Shown piece by piece: positions 14,311 through 22,328 of a stretch of 57,899 nt of DNA; within the stretch, counting starts at the first letter, position 1, and each line of letters opens with the position of its first letter. The stretch is from JBGPRB01 sp964422155. GTDB lineage: Bacteria > Chloroflexota > Dehalococcoidia > Dehalococcoidales > RBG-16-60-22. Under the pieces are notes generated by a model. It was given only the letters and a program-made list of their open reading frames with translations, made no database searches and was not told where the DNA came from. The stretch covers positions 1-57,899 of the forward strand of contig CAYQZZ010000005.1 in the NCBI GenBank assembly GCA_964422155.1, written 5' to 3'. Position numbers and translations under genes: made by a program.

Positions 14311-15438
14311 GTGGACTTCGGTCTCAATGAACAACAGGAAATGATGCAGACAATGGCGCGGGACTTTCTGGCAGGCGAGTACACCGATAAAGTCCTGAGA
14401 GCCATGGTCAGGGACGAAAAGGGTTTCACTCCCGAGCTTTGGAAGAAAATGGCGGAGATGAACCTGATGAGCCTTTCTATCCCGGAAAAATACGGCGGCG
14501 TAGGCGACTTTCTCGATTTAACCGTCGTGCTGGAGGAAATGGGGCGTGTCTGCTTCCTGGGGCCTTTTTTCTCCACGGTGGTGCTGGGGACTTCCGCTAT
14601 TATGGAAGCCGGCAGCGATGAGCAGAAACGAAAGTTCCTCCCCGGCATTTCCGAGGGTAAGCTTATCATGACGCTGGCTCTGACCGAGACATCGGCGAAA
14701 TATACAGCGGACGGGATTCAGATAAAGGCGAAGCTTCAGGGTAACGATTATATTATCAGCGGAAACAAAGTCTTCGTTCCTGACGCCCACGTGGCCGATT
14801 ACATTATCTGTGCTGCCAGGACGGGAGAGACGAAAGACCCGCAGGATGGAATTACCTTATTTATAGTTGACATAAATACATCAGGGGTTACCCGCAAGCT
14901 TCTCAAGACAATAGCCGGCGATAAGCAGTGCGAGGTTACTTTCGATAATGTCAGGGTATCCGGAGACAATGTCCTGGGGGAGATAGATAGAGGCTGGCCG
15001 TACATAGAAAAAGTCCTCCAGAGAGCTAACGTAGCCAGGTGCGCCGAGATGGTCGGTATGGCACAGCAGGTACTGAAGATGACACTGGACTATGCTAAAG
15101 AAAGGTCAGCCTTCGGGCATCCCATCGGGGCTTTCCAGAGCATTCAACATCGCTGCGCCGATATGCTTATCGATGTCGACGGCTCCAGATTTGCCACCTA
15201 CCAAGCGGCCTGGATGATAAACGAGGGACTGGAGGCGAGCAGGGAAGTAGCGATAGCCAAAGCCTGGGTCAGCCAGGCCTGCCGCCGCGTGATGAATTCC
15301 GCCCACCAGGTCCACGGCGCCATCGGCTTCTCGGAAGACCATATCTTGCACTTCTACACCAAGAGGGCCAGGGCTTACGAGTTCAGCTTCGGGGATGTTG
15401 ATTATCAACTGGAGAAGCTGGCTGAGCAATACCGGTAA
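14311..15438 (+). CDS. Acyl-CoA dehydrogenase-like subunit, base replaced
   Basis: A second acyl-CoA dehydrogenase fold of 375 residues (VDFGLNEQQEMMQ start, IPEKYGGVGDFLDL, SGNKVFVPDAHVADYI, AMNSAHQVHGAIGF-type C-terminal region). The position of the C-terminal catalytic Glu (GxxGFxxE) is Asp, D343 in GFSEDH, and there is no second base as in its neighbour. This matches the partner subunit of heteromeric alpha2beta2 dehydrogenases such as ChsE1/ChsE2, where one subunit carries the base and the other helps bind FAD. The GTG at 14311 has GGAGG 6 bases upstream and a normal N terminus, so it is preferred over GTG 14281. Confidence 0.88.
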   Translation: MDFGLNEQQEMMQTMARDFLAGEYTDKVLRAMVRDEKGFTPELWKKMAEMNLMSLSIPEKYGGVGDFLDLTVVLEEMGRVCFLGPFFSTVVLGTSAIMEAGSDEQKRKFLPGISEGKLIMTLALTETSAKYTADGIQIKAKLQGNDYIISGNKVFVPDAHVADYIICAARTGETKDPQDGITLFIVDINTSGVTRKLLKTIAGDKQCEVTFDNVRVSGDNVLGEIDRGWPYIEKVLQRANVARCAEMVGMAQQVLKMTLDYAKERSAFGHPIGAFQSIQHRCADMLIDVDGSRFATYQAAWMINEGLEASREVAIAKAWVSQACRRVMNSAHQVHGAIGFSEDHILHFYTKRARAYEFSFGDVDYQLEKLAEQYR

Positions 15439-15478
15439 TTAATCGCTGAAATATTCCTCAGAATTGTCTCATATTATT

Positions 15479-15677
15479 TTAACCTCACCCCCTTAATCCC
15501 CCTCTCCGACCAGTTTCCAGGTAGGTATGGTTTCATCTATTTGGTCGGAAAGGGGGGAGAGAATGAAGAGGGGGGCTTTTCCCCCCTCTTAAAACAACTT
15601 CCCCCTTCCCTTTACCAATATCAAAGGGAAGGGGGCCAGGGGTTCATCCAGAAGGGTTCACCCTGAAGGGGATAGGT
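15479..15677. repeat. Long C/T- and G-rich palindromic repeat (family D)
   Basis: An outer inverted repeat is formed by CCCCCTCTCCGACCA (about 15499) and TGGTCGGAAAGGGGGGAG (about 15541). It is followed by AAGAGGGGGG-CTTTT-CCCCCCTCTT and by TTCCCCCTTCCC...GGGAAGGGGG. A shorter relative lies at 1340-1412. It separates the dehydrogenase gene from the ASKHA gene and could act as a terminator in either direction. Confidence 0.6.
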
Positions 15678-15714
15678 CACAAATTATTCCAGCTTTGAAA
15701 ATCCGCGTAGATAA

Positions 15715-17676
15715 ATGGTAAGATTGTGGGCGATGAAGAACCAGAAATATACTATCGTCTTCCAGCCATCGGGGGTGAGGGGTAAGGTGGCAGACGGAAC
15801 GACCATTCTTGATGCGGCCCGCCAGCTCGGGGCCGGAATAGAAAGCGTCTGCGGCGGCAAGGGCACTTGCGGCAAGGATAAAGTAAGAATCGAGGAAGGC
15901 TACTTCGCTAAGTACGGAATACACTCGGCTGTAGCATCGGTTTCCACCAAGGCAGAAATCAACGAAAAATTCCTGAGCAAGCAGCAGATAAAGCAGAACT
16001 ACCGGCTGGCCTGCCAGACCCGCATTCATGGAGATGTCGTCATCTTCGTTCCTGAGGAGAGTCGTAAAGGCCAGCAGGTCGTGCGCAAGGAAGCCACTAA
16101 AAGGGAAATAAAACTCAAGCCAGCGATAAAGAAATACTACGTGGAACTGAAACCCGCTACATTACATGATGCTACCGGCGACTTCGAGCGCCTTCAAGGG
16201 GAACTAAATAAAAGATTCAAGTTGCATGGCCTGACCATCGATTATCCGGTACTGCTGAGTTTGCAGAACACCGTAAGAGAGGGCGACTGGAAGGTTACCG
16301 TATCCGTCTGGAAAAAGAAAGAGATTGTGAGGGTCGAGGCGGGGCAGGTAAAAAGGGGCTACGGACTGGCCGTTGACATCGGCACGACCACGGTAGCCGG
16401 CTATCTCTGCGACCTGACAAGCGGCGAAGTCCTGGCTACCGAAGCCATGATGAACCCGCAGGTAGCCTACGGCGAGGACGTGATGTCACGCATCGGCTAT
16501 GCTACGAAAGAAAAGGGCGGCCTGAAAAGGCTGAACGATGCCATCATCAAAGGGCTGAATCAAATTGCCAGTGAAGTCGCCAAAAAGACGGGCATCAAAC
16601 GCGCGGACATCATCGACATGGCCGTTGTCGGCAACACCTGCATGCACCATCTCTTCCTCAATATCGACCCCCGTCATCTCGGCAAGGCGCCGTTCTCTCC
16701 CGGCATACATCACTCGGTGGATGTCAAAGCACGCGACCTGGGGCTCAAGATAGCGCCGGGCGCTTACGCTCACGTCCTGCCGATAGAAGCCGGATTCGTC
16801 GGGGCGGATAACGTCGGTGTGCTCATCGCCGAGGAGCCGTATAACCAGGACGAAATGCTGCTTATTATCGATATCGGCACCAACGGAGAGCTGATTCTGG
16901 GAAATCGGAAGAGGCTCCTTTCCTCGTCCTGCGCTACCGGTCCTGCCTTCGAGGGAGCCGAAATCAGGCACGGCATGCGGGCGGCGGCCGGGGCTATCGA
17001 GAGAGTGAAAATAGACCCGAAGACGAAAGAGGTGCAGTTCAAGGTAATCGGCAACGAACGCTGGAATACCGAAGACAAGAAGATTGGCGCCAGGGGTATC
17101 TGTGGGTCGGGGATATTCGACGTCGCCGCCCAGGTGTTCCTGGCGGGTATAATCGATAAAGGGGGCCGCTTTAATGTGAAACTAAAGTCACCGCGTTTAC
17201 GGCTGGTCAATAACGAGCCGGAGTTCGTCATCGCCCGGGCAAAAGAGACCGCCATAGACCATGATATCGTCATCTACCAGAAAGATATCAGGGCGATTCA
17301 GCTTGCCAAGGGCGCCATGTACTCCGGGGCTAAAATTATGATGAATCGCATGGGAATCAGTAAAGTCGACCGGGTAATTCTGGCCGGGGCTTTCGGGAGC
17401 TACATCGATAAAATGTCGGCGGCCGTTATCGGTCTTTTCCCGGACTGTAAACCGGAACATGTCTATGCGGTCGGCAACGCCGCCGGTGACGGTGCGCGCA
17501 TCGCCCTTCTCAACGTGGACAAGAGAGATGAAGCCGATTTCTGGGCCAGGCGGGTGGAATACGTAGAGTTAACCCTGGAGCCGGATTTCAATAAGACCTT
17601 TACCAAGGCGCTGATATTCCCTCACGCCGAAGATAAATTCCCCCATCTGAGGCACATCCTACCTGGGGCCAAATGA
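15715..17676 (+). CDS. ASKHA-domain iron-sulfur protein (RACo-like corrinoid activator family)
   Basis: Residues 1-105 are a [2Fe-2S] plant-type ferredoxin domain and residues 215-640 an ASKHA ATPase domain of the DUF4445 family. The ASKHA motifs are GLAVDIGTTTVAGYL, VVGNTCMHHLFL, LLIIDIGTNGELILG, SSCATGPAFEGAEI and ILAGAFGSYIDK. Relatives use ATP to drive low-potential electrons onto corrinoid proteins (RACo) or similar cofactors. The [2Fe-2S] ligands here are C46, C52, D55 and C100: the third Cys of C-x5-C-x2-C is Asp (TCGKDKV). ATG 15715 is used; ATG 15733 (MKNQKYTIVF) is a good alternative. The gene ends 4 bases past the start of a repeat-derived open frame. No corrinoid protein or methyltransferase is in the window. 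Confidence 0.87.
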   Translation: MVRLWAMKNQKYTIVFQPSGVRGKVADGTTILDAARQLGAGIESVCGGKGTCGKDKVRIEEGYFAKYGIHSAVASVSTKAEINEKFLSKQQIKQNYRLACQTRIHGDVVIFVPEESRKGQQVVRKEATKREIKLKPAIKKYYVELKPATLHDATGDFERLQGELNKRFKLHGLTIDYPVLLSLQNTVREGDWKVTVSVWKKKEIVRVEAGQVKRGYGLAVDIGTTTVAGYLCDLTSGEVLATEAMMNPQVAYGEDVMSRIGYATKEKGGLKRLNDAIIKGLNQIASEVAKKTGIKRADIIDMAVVGNTCMHHLFLNIDPRHLGKAPFSPGIHHSVDVKARDLGLKIAPGAYAHVLPIEAGFVGADNVGVLIAEEPYNQDEMLLIIDIGTNGELILGNRKRLLSSSCATGPAFEGAEIRHGMRAAAGAIERVKIDPKTKEVQFKVIGNERWNTEDKKIGARGICGSGIFDVAAQVFLAGIIDKGGRFNVKLKSPRLRLVNNEPEFVIARAKETAIDHDIVIYQKDIRAIQLAKGAMYSGAKIMMNRMGISKVDRVILAGAFGSYIDKMSAAVIGLFPDCKPEHVYAVGNAAGDGARIALLNVDKRDEADFWARRVEYVELTLEPDFNKTFTKALIFPHAEDKFPHLRHILPGAK

Positions 17677-17743
17677 AATACCCGAGTTTTTTAATAATGT
17701 CATCCGAGGGCCTGACCGAAGAATATAGGCCACTACTCCGCCA

Positions 17744-17842
17744 ACGGATTCTTCCCCCGATTACATCGGGACTCAAAATGACAGAGTGGAAGTTCTGGAT
17801 TCCCGCTGGAGTTTACCCCGATTTCATCGGGGTGGGAATGAC
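17744..17842. repeat. Two dispersed palindromic repeats
   Basis: CGGATTCTTCCCCCGATTAC..ATGAC followed by GGATTCCCGCTGGAGTTTAC..GGGAATGAC. They lie between the ASKHA gene and the small YdhR-like gene and happen to be open in the same frame as the latter. Confidence 0.75.
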
Positions 17843-17861
17843 AATTGTGAGGAGGGCAGGA

Positions 17862-18179
17862 ATGATAGCCGTAATCGTGAAGTTCGAGCTGAAAGATGAA
17901 GTCAGGAAGCAGTTGGCCGATATCAAAGTGGCGAGAAAGCACATCCAGAAAGTAGTCGAAGGCTGCCGTAAAATTCCCGGACTCAAGGAGAAGTTCTTTA
18001 TCATGGATCCCAAGACAGCCGCCCAGGGCGCCATGCTGATATGGGAAAAACAGGAAGACTTCGACGCTTATCTGAAGTCCCCGGAATACAAAACCACCGT
18101 TCTGGATATCTGCAAAGGCAAGCCCAGGGTAGAGGTCTACCTGCATACGGCCAATCTGACCGATGGGGTGCTGATATAA
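17862..18179 (+). CDS. YdhR-like small dimeric alpha-beta barrel protein
   Basis: A 105-residue protein with a ferredoxin-like dimeric alpha/beta barrel pattern: MIAVIVKFELKDEVRKQL, GLKEKFFIMDPKT, AQGAMLIWEKQEDFDAYLKS and RVEVYLHTANLTDG. It resembles the YdhR and antibiotic-biosynthesis-monooxygenase families, whose members act on aromatic or heme-like compounds or have unknown roles. The ATG at 17862 has GAGGAGGGCAGGA directly upstream. The open frame continues back to 17673, but that part is translated repeat sequence and should not be counted. Its substrate is unknown. Confidence 0.75.
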   Translation: MIAVIVKFELKDEVRKQLADIKVARKHIQKVVEGCRKIPGLKEKFFIMDPKTAAQGAMLIWEKQEDFDAYLKSPEYKTTVLDICKGKPRVEVYLHTANLTDGVLI

Positions 18180-18252
18180 AAGTCGGCATGATGTGACAAT
18201 AGTTACATTGCCGTACCACCAGTAACATGTTAGACTATTAATATAGGATATC

Positions 18253-19230
18253 ATGAACTACACCATCATCGAAGATAGTCTGGACAACCTGGACGCTTAC
18301 CGGACCGATTCCAAACAAATTCTTAACTGGTCATCGGTGTTTGTTTTACCAGCCTGGCTGCAGGTCTGGTGGCGGGTATTCGGTGCGGGGGCGGAAATAT
18401 ATATACGCGCGGTGTGGGGTGGGGATAAGGTCATCGGCATCGCGCCGCTGATGGTGAAGGACGGGACGGCCTGTCTTATCGGCGGTACCGATGTCTGTGA
18501 CTATCTCGACTTCATTGTCGTCCCTGGTAGGGAGCAGGATTTCTTCAACGTCTTGCTGGATGATTTGAAGAAGAACGAAATTAAGCATCTTGACCTGAAG
18601 CATGTGCGCCCAGATTCTACAGTACTTAAAAACCTCGTGCCACTTGCCAAGAGCTGCCAAAACGAGGTGGTAAGTACGAAGGAGGACGTCTCTCTGGAGA
18701 TGGATTTGCCGTCCGTTTGGGAAGGATACCTTGACGCATTGAGCACAAAGCAGCGCCACGAGGTGAGACGCAAACTGCGAAGGCTATCGGAAGAAGGTAA
18801 GATAGAATATCGTTTTGTCGATAGCGGCGGCGCGGTACCTGCAGCCATGAACACTTTTTTCAAGATGTTCGTCGAAAGCCGTCAGGATAAAGCCAACTTC
18901 ATGACGGAAAAGATGAAATCGTTTTTTAATTTACTGGCCGATACCATGGCAGGAAACGGATTATTGAGACTGGGTATGCTGGAACTGGATGGCCAGCCGG
19001 TGGCGGAAATTATGTGTTTCGAATACAATGATTGTATCTACCTCTATAATAGCGGTTACGACCCGAGATATACCGCACTGAGTGCGGGTTTACTCAGCAA
19101 AGTGCTGGCTATCAAAGACAGCATCGAACGAGGTATAAAAAGGTTCGACTTTCTCAAGGGCGCGGAAACCTATAAATACCACCTCGGGGGTAAAGAGGTG
19201 CCCCTGTACCGATGCCAGATAGCTGTATAA
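18253..19230 (+). CDS. GNAT-fold acyltransferase (FemAB/CelD-like)
   Basis: A 325-residue protein of the Acetyltransf_6/BioF2-like group. A first GNAT-like half (about residues 30-150) is followed by the core helix TKQRHEVRRKLRRLSEEG and then by the C-terminal segment GMLELDGQPVAEIMCFEYND, LYNSGYDPRYTALSAGLLSK and FDFLKGAETYKYHLGGKE. Members transfer acyl or aminoacyl groups in exopolysaccharide or cell-envelope assembly. The glycosyltransferase and PIG-L genes that follow fit such a role. There is no clear ribosome-binding site. Confidence 0.75.
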   Translation: MNYTIIEDSLDNLDAYRTDSKQILNWSSVFVLPAWLQVWWRVFGAGAEIYIRAVWGGDKVIGIAPLMVKDGTACLIGGTDVCDYLDFIVVPGREQDFFNVLLDDLKKNEIKHLDLKHVRPDSTVLKNLVPLAKSCQNEVVSTKEDVSLEMDLPSVWEGYLDALSTKQRHEVRRKLRRLSEEGKIEYRFVDSGGAVPAAMNTFFKMFVESRQDKANFMTEKMKSFFNLLADTMAGNGLLRLGMLELDGQPVAEIMCFEYNDCIYLYNSGYDPRYTALSAGLLSKVLAIKDSIERGIKRFDFLKGAETYKYHLGGKEVPLYRCQIAV

Positions 19231-19269
19231 TATAGTTGTAAAATAAGTATCAGAAAAGAAGTAAAACAT

Positions 19270-20502
19270 ATGACAGAGAACAGATTAAGGATTGCCATGC
19301 TGGCCGCTCACAGCTGCCCGGTAGGAGACCTGGGAGCCAAGGACACCGGCGGCATGAGCGTCTATATCCGTGAGCTGGCCCGCGAACTGGGTAAGAAAGG
19401 GCATTCCATAGATGTGTACACGCGCGTCCATGACCCGGCCGACCCCCGGGTCGAAGACCTGGCAGAGGGGGTACGGCTCATTCACCTCAAGGCGGGGAAG
19501 GAAGCAAAAATACATAAAATGGACGTCTACTTCTCCCTTCCCGAATTTGCCTTCAATCTGGAGAACTACTGGAAGGATAACGGGCTTAAGTATGACATAG
19601 TATTCAGCCACTACTGGCTGTCCGCCCTGGTGGGGAAATATCTCCGGCAGAAATGGCAGATACCTTATATCACCATGTACCATACTCTCGGCGCGGTAAA
19701 AAACGCCATCGGCATCGGGGAAGGCGAACCCGCACTCCGTATCGTCTCGGAAAAGGACACGGTGAGGGATTGCCAGCGGATTATCGTAGCTACGGAGAGG
19801 GAGAAACAGGACCTGGTACGCTTTTACAGCGCCCTGCCTGATAAAGTCGGCATCGTGCCCTGCGGCGTCAATATGGAGCTATTCAAACCTGTAAATAAAA
19901 TGTCAGCCAGACAAAAACTGGGCTTGGAGGACGAAAAAATCCTGCTATTCGTCGGCAGGGTTGACCCTTTGAAGGGCATCGAACGGCTGCTGAAAACTAT
20001 ACCTCTACTGAAAAATCACGATGGAATGCGACTTATAGTAATCGGTGGGGACGAGCGCAGCGCATCTGAGGTGGAGAAGCTGCAAAAGCTATCCGAGGAG
20101 CTTAATATTCAAAATTCCGTCACTTTCCAGGGGCTGATAAAACAGGACCAGCTACCTTATTTCTACAGCGCCGCCGATGTTTGTGTCGTGCCGTCTTACT
20201 ACGAAAGCTTCGGCCTGGTGCCGCTGGAATCGCTTGCCTGCGGCACGCCGGTAGTCGCCACGGATGTCGGCGACCTGAAAAACATCATAAGGCAGGGCGA
20301 AACGGGGTATGTGATAGCAGACAATGCCCCCGGAAACCTCGCCACGAGTATAGCTTCACTCTTATCAAAGCCGCCCAGAGATACAGAGTCCACCCTCGTC
20401 ATCAGAGCATCGGTAAGCAGGTTCAACTGGGCGAATATCGCCGGAGATGTGGTCAGAGAGCTGCAGATGGCACTGGACAGGTGGATGGTCCCGGTAGCTT
20501 AA
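19270..20502 (+). CDS. Glycosyltransferase family 4 (MshA-like)
   Basis: A retaining GT-B glycosyltransferase of 410 residues. The N-terminal half has HSCPVGDLGAKDTGGMSVYI, as in MshA and sucrose-phosphate-synthase relatives. The C-terminal half has the donor site LFVGRVDPLKGIERLL, VCVVPSYYESFGLVPLESLA and CGTPVVATDVGDL with the conserved E-x7-E. MshA transfers GlcNAc to inositol phosphate and BshA to malate, each followed by a PIG-L deacetylase. A PIG-L gene lies 145 bases downstream here. The acceptor is unknown. The protein is soluble and possibly membrane-associated. Confidence 0.87.
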   Translation: MTENRLRIAMLAAHSCPVGDLGAKDTGGMSVYIRELARELGKKGHSIDVYTRVHDPADPRVEDLAEGVRLIHLKAGKEAKIHKMDVYFSLPEFAFNLENYWKDNGLKYDIVFSHYWLSALVGKYLRQKWQIPYITMYHTLGAVKNAIGIGEGEPALRIVSEKDTVRDCQRIIVATEREKQDLVRFYSALPDKVGIVPCGVNMELFKPVNKMSARQKLGLEDEKILLFVGRVDPLKGIERLLKTIPLLKNHDGMRLIVIGGDERSASEVEKLQKLSEELNIQNSVTFQGLIKQDQLPYFYSAADVCVVPSYYESFGLVPLESLACGTPVVATDVGDLKNIIRQGETGYVIADNAPGNLATSIASLLSKPPRDTESTLVIRASVSRFNWANIAGDVVRELQMALDRWMVPVA

Positions 20503-20647
20503 TCTACTAGCCTTCCGTACCTCAGATAGCTTTTAGAATCCCATACACCGATAGAGGGAAAAGGCCCGCGTTCGCTAAAATTGTACCAGCTTGAGGAATG
20601 TTATACAATTTATGATATCCACACATAATCGAGGAGTTTCACGCATT

Positions 20648-21340
20648 ATGAAAAATGAGACTTATTTGATGGTGATTTCGCCGCATCCGGACGATTGCGA
20701 ATTCGGTGTTGCGGGAACCGTAGCCAGACTGACGCAGGAAGGCAAGAAGGTCATTTACGTAATATGCACCAACGGGGATAAGGGCACCAGCGACAGGAAA
20801 ATGAAGCCGGAGAAGCTGGCTAAAATCCGGGAAGAGGAGCAGCTGGCGGCGGCCAAGGTGCTGGGTGTCAGCGATGTCGTTTTTTTACGCTACCCGGACC
20901 AGGGTCTTGAAGATAACCATGAGTTCAGGAGAGACCTGGTGCGCGCGATAAGGCGCTATAAACCTTTTGCCGTGGCGACAGCCGACCCTTATCGCAAGTA
21001 TATGTGGCACCGCGACCACCGCATTGCCGGTATCGTGGCGCTGGACGCCGTTTTCCCGTATTCCAGGGACCATCTCGCCTATCCGGAGCTGCTCGATGAG
21101 GGGCTGGAACCTCACAAGGTGAGAGAGATGTGGTTCTGGGGCGCGGAAGAACCCAACTATAAACTGGACATCACGGACACCATCGATACCAAGTTAGCTG
21201 CCTTAGGGTGCCACAAGAGCCAGGTGGGGGACATACCACCGGAGATGCGGAACCGCATGAAAGACTTTGCCAGGATGAACGCCAAGGGGGAGAAATTCGA
21301 ACTGGCCGAAGCCTTCCACCGCATCGAGATGAGGTATTGA
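20648..21340 (+). CDS. PIG-L family N-acetylglucosaminyl deacetylase (LmbE-like)
   Basis: A Zn-dependent deacetylase of the MshB/BshB/LmbE family, 230 residues. The metal site is SPHPDD near residue 12 with the later His in WHRDHRIAG, about 110 residues on. CTNGDKGTSD is typical. It probably removes the acetyl group from the N-acetyl sugar made by the adjacent glycosyltransferase. ATG 20648 is chosen because the sequence upstream is not family-like; GAGGAG lies 11 bases before it. Open-frame starts at TTG 20591 and ATG 20612 are less likely. Confidence 0.85.
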   Translation: MKNETYLMVISPHPDDCEFGVAGTVARLTQEGKKVIYVICTNGDKGTSDRKMKPEKLAKIREEEQLAAAKVLGVSDVVFLRYPDQGLEDNHEFRRDLVRAIRRYKPFAVATADPYRKYMWHRDHRIAGIVALDAVFPYSRDHLAYPELLDEGLEPHKVREMWFWGAEEPNYKLDITDTIDTKLAALGCHKSQVGDIPPEMRNRMKDFARMNAKGEKFELAEAFHRIEMRY

Positions 21341-21360
21341 CCACTTTTTTTATCATAATT

Positions 21361-21440
21361 GTCATTCCAGCGTAGGCTGGAATCCATTCACTGTTGTAGA
21401 GTATGAAAGGCCTCTGGATTCTGGCCTTCGCCAGAATGAC
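21361..21440. repeat. Dispersed inverted repeat
   Basis: GTCATTCCAGCGTAGGCTGG and CTGGATTCTGGCCTTCGCCA..GAATGAC, between the convergent PIG-L and metallo-hydrolase genes. Outer ends are GTCATTC / GAATGAC. Confidence 0.8.
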
Positions 21441-21504
21441 ATATGGCGTATTACTACCTCCGATAAAACAGGCTCCTTTATATCATTTACTACTGTCATA
21501 ATTC

Positions 21505-22146
21505 CTAGCTAGACAGCCAGGTGACATCGCCGCAGAGGTCGGGACTGTGGGGTCGGGAGGCAAAAACGGCGTACTCTTCCTTAGCTTTTCTTACAGTAGT
21601 ACCATCGCCGTGGCCGGGGTAAATAACGGTGTCGTTGGGGAGCAAGAATATCTTTTCCGTGATGGATTTTAATATTTGATGGAATTCATCCGGCGTCCAT
21701 GTCTTACCGGGGCCGCCGGGGAAGATAATGTCTCCGCCGAGCAGATATTTACCGATTTTAAAGCACAAACTGCCCGGCGTGTGACCCGGCACATGCAGCA
21801 CTTTCACTTTAATATTCCCCAGGGAAATAGTATCGCCATCTTTTAATGATATCTCAGGAGGCGTTTTTAAAGTGGAGGAGTCGGCGGCATGGGCCACCAG
21901 GGGTACTTTAAGGCGTGACCTCAATGAAGCCAGAGCTCCCGTGTGGTCGGAGTGGTCATGGGTTAACAGGATGTACCGGGGATTAGTCCCTCGCAGGCTT
22001 ACGATGATTTCACCGGCTTTCGCGGGGGCATCCACCACAAGGCTATCCCCCGTTTTTTGACAGACCACAATATAGGTGTTGGTGTCCCACGAGCCTAACG
22101 TGAGTCTCTCGATGCGGACATCGTTATCATTCACTATGTCAGTCAT
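21505..22146 (-). CDS. MBL-fold metallo-hydrolase (glyoxalase II-like)
   Basis: A 213-residue metallo-beta-lactamase-fold protein. The metal-binding motif is LTHDHSDHTGAL (HxHxDH), with later histidines in HVPGHTPGSLCF and YPGHGDGTT and an Asp in LLGGDIIF. Relatives hydrolyse thioesters such as S-lactoylglutathione, but the substrate here cannot be told. ATG 22146 has GGAG 4 bases upstream; the TTG at 22155 is unlikely. A paralogue lies at 36598-37212. Confidence 0.85.
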   Translation of the reverse strand: MTDIVNDNDVRIERLTLGSWDTNTYIVVCQKTGDSLVVDAPAKAGEIIVSLRGTNPRYILLTHDHSDHTGALASLRSRLKVPLVAHAADSSTLKTPPEISLKDGDTISLGNIKVKVLHVPGHTPGSLCFKIGKYLLGGDIIFPGGPGKTWTPDEFHQILKSITEKIFLLPNDTVIYPGHGDGTTVRKAKEEYAVFASRPHSPDLCGDVTWLSS

Positions 22147-22213
22147 GCTCTCCAATCTTTTTTTAATTTGTTTAGTAGTGGCACGAGAATCCAGAACCCC
22201 TTTTCCCCCACCA

Positions 22214-22261
22214 CTGGATTCCAGCTGGAGTTTACCCCGATTTCATCGGGGCTGGAATGAC
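22214..22261. repeat. Dispersed palindromic repeat, partial copy
   Basis: CTGGATTCCAGCTGGAGTTT..ACCCCGATTTCATCGGGG..CTGGAATGAC, upstream of the metallo-hydrolase. Confidence 0.7.
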
Positions 22262-22328
22262 AAGTCTTTGCTTAAATATATGACAATAGGTTAGTATAGG
22301 CTAGTATAAGTATAGCACCTGATTGACA

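Noticed and set aside
17673..17861. N-terminal extension of the YdhR-like gene as real protein
   Set aside because: The added 63 codons are translated dispersed repeats, and a good ribosome-binding site lies right before ATG 17862.
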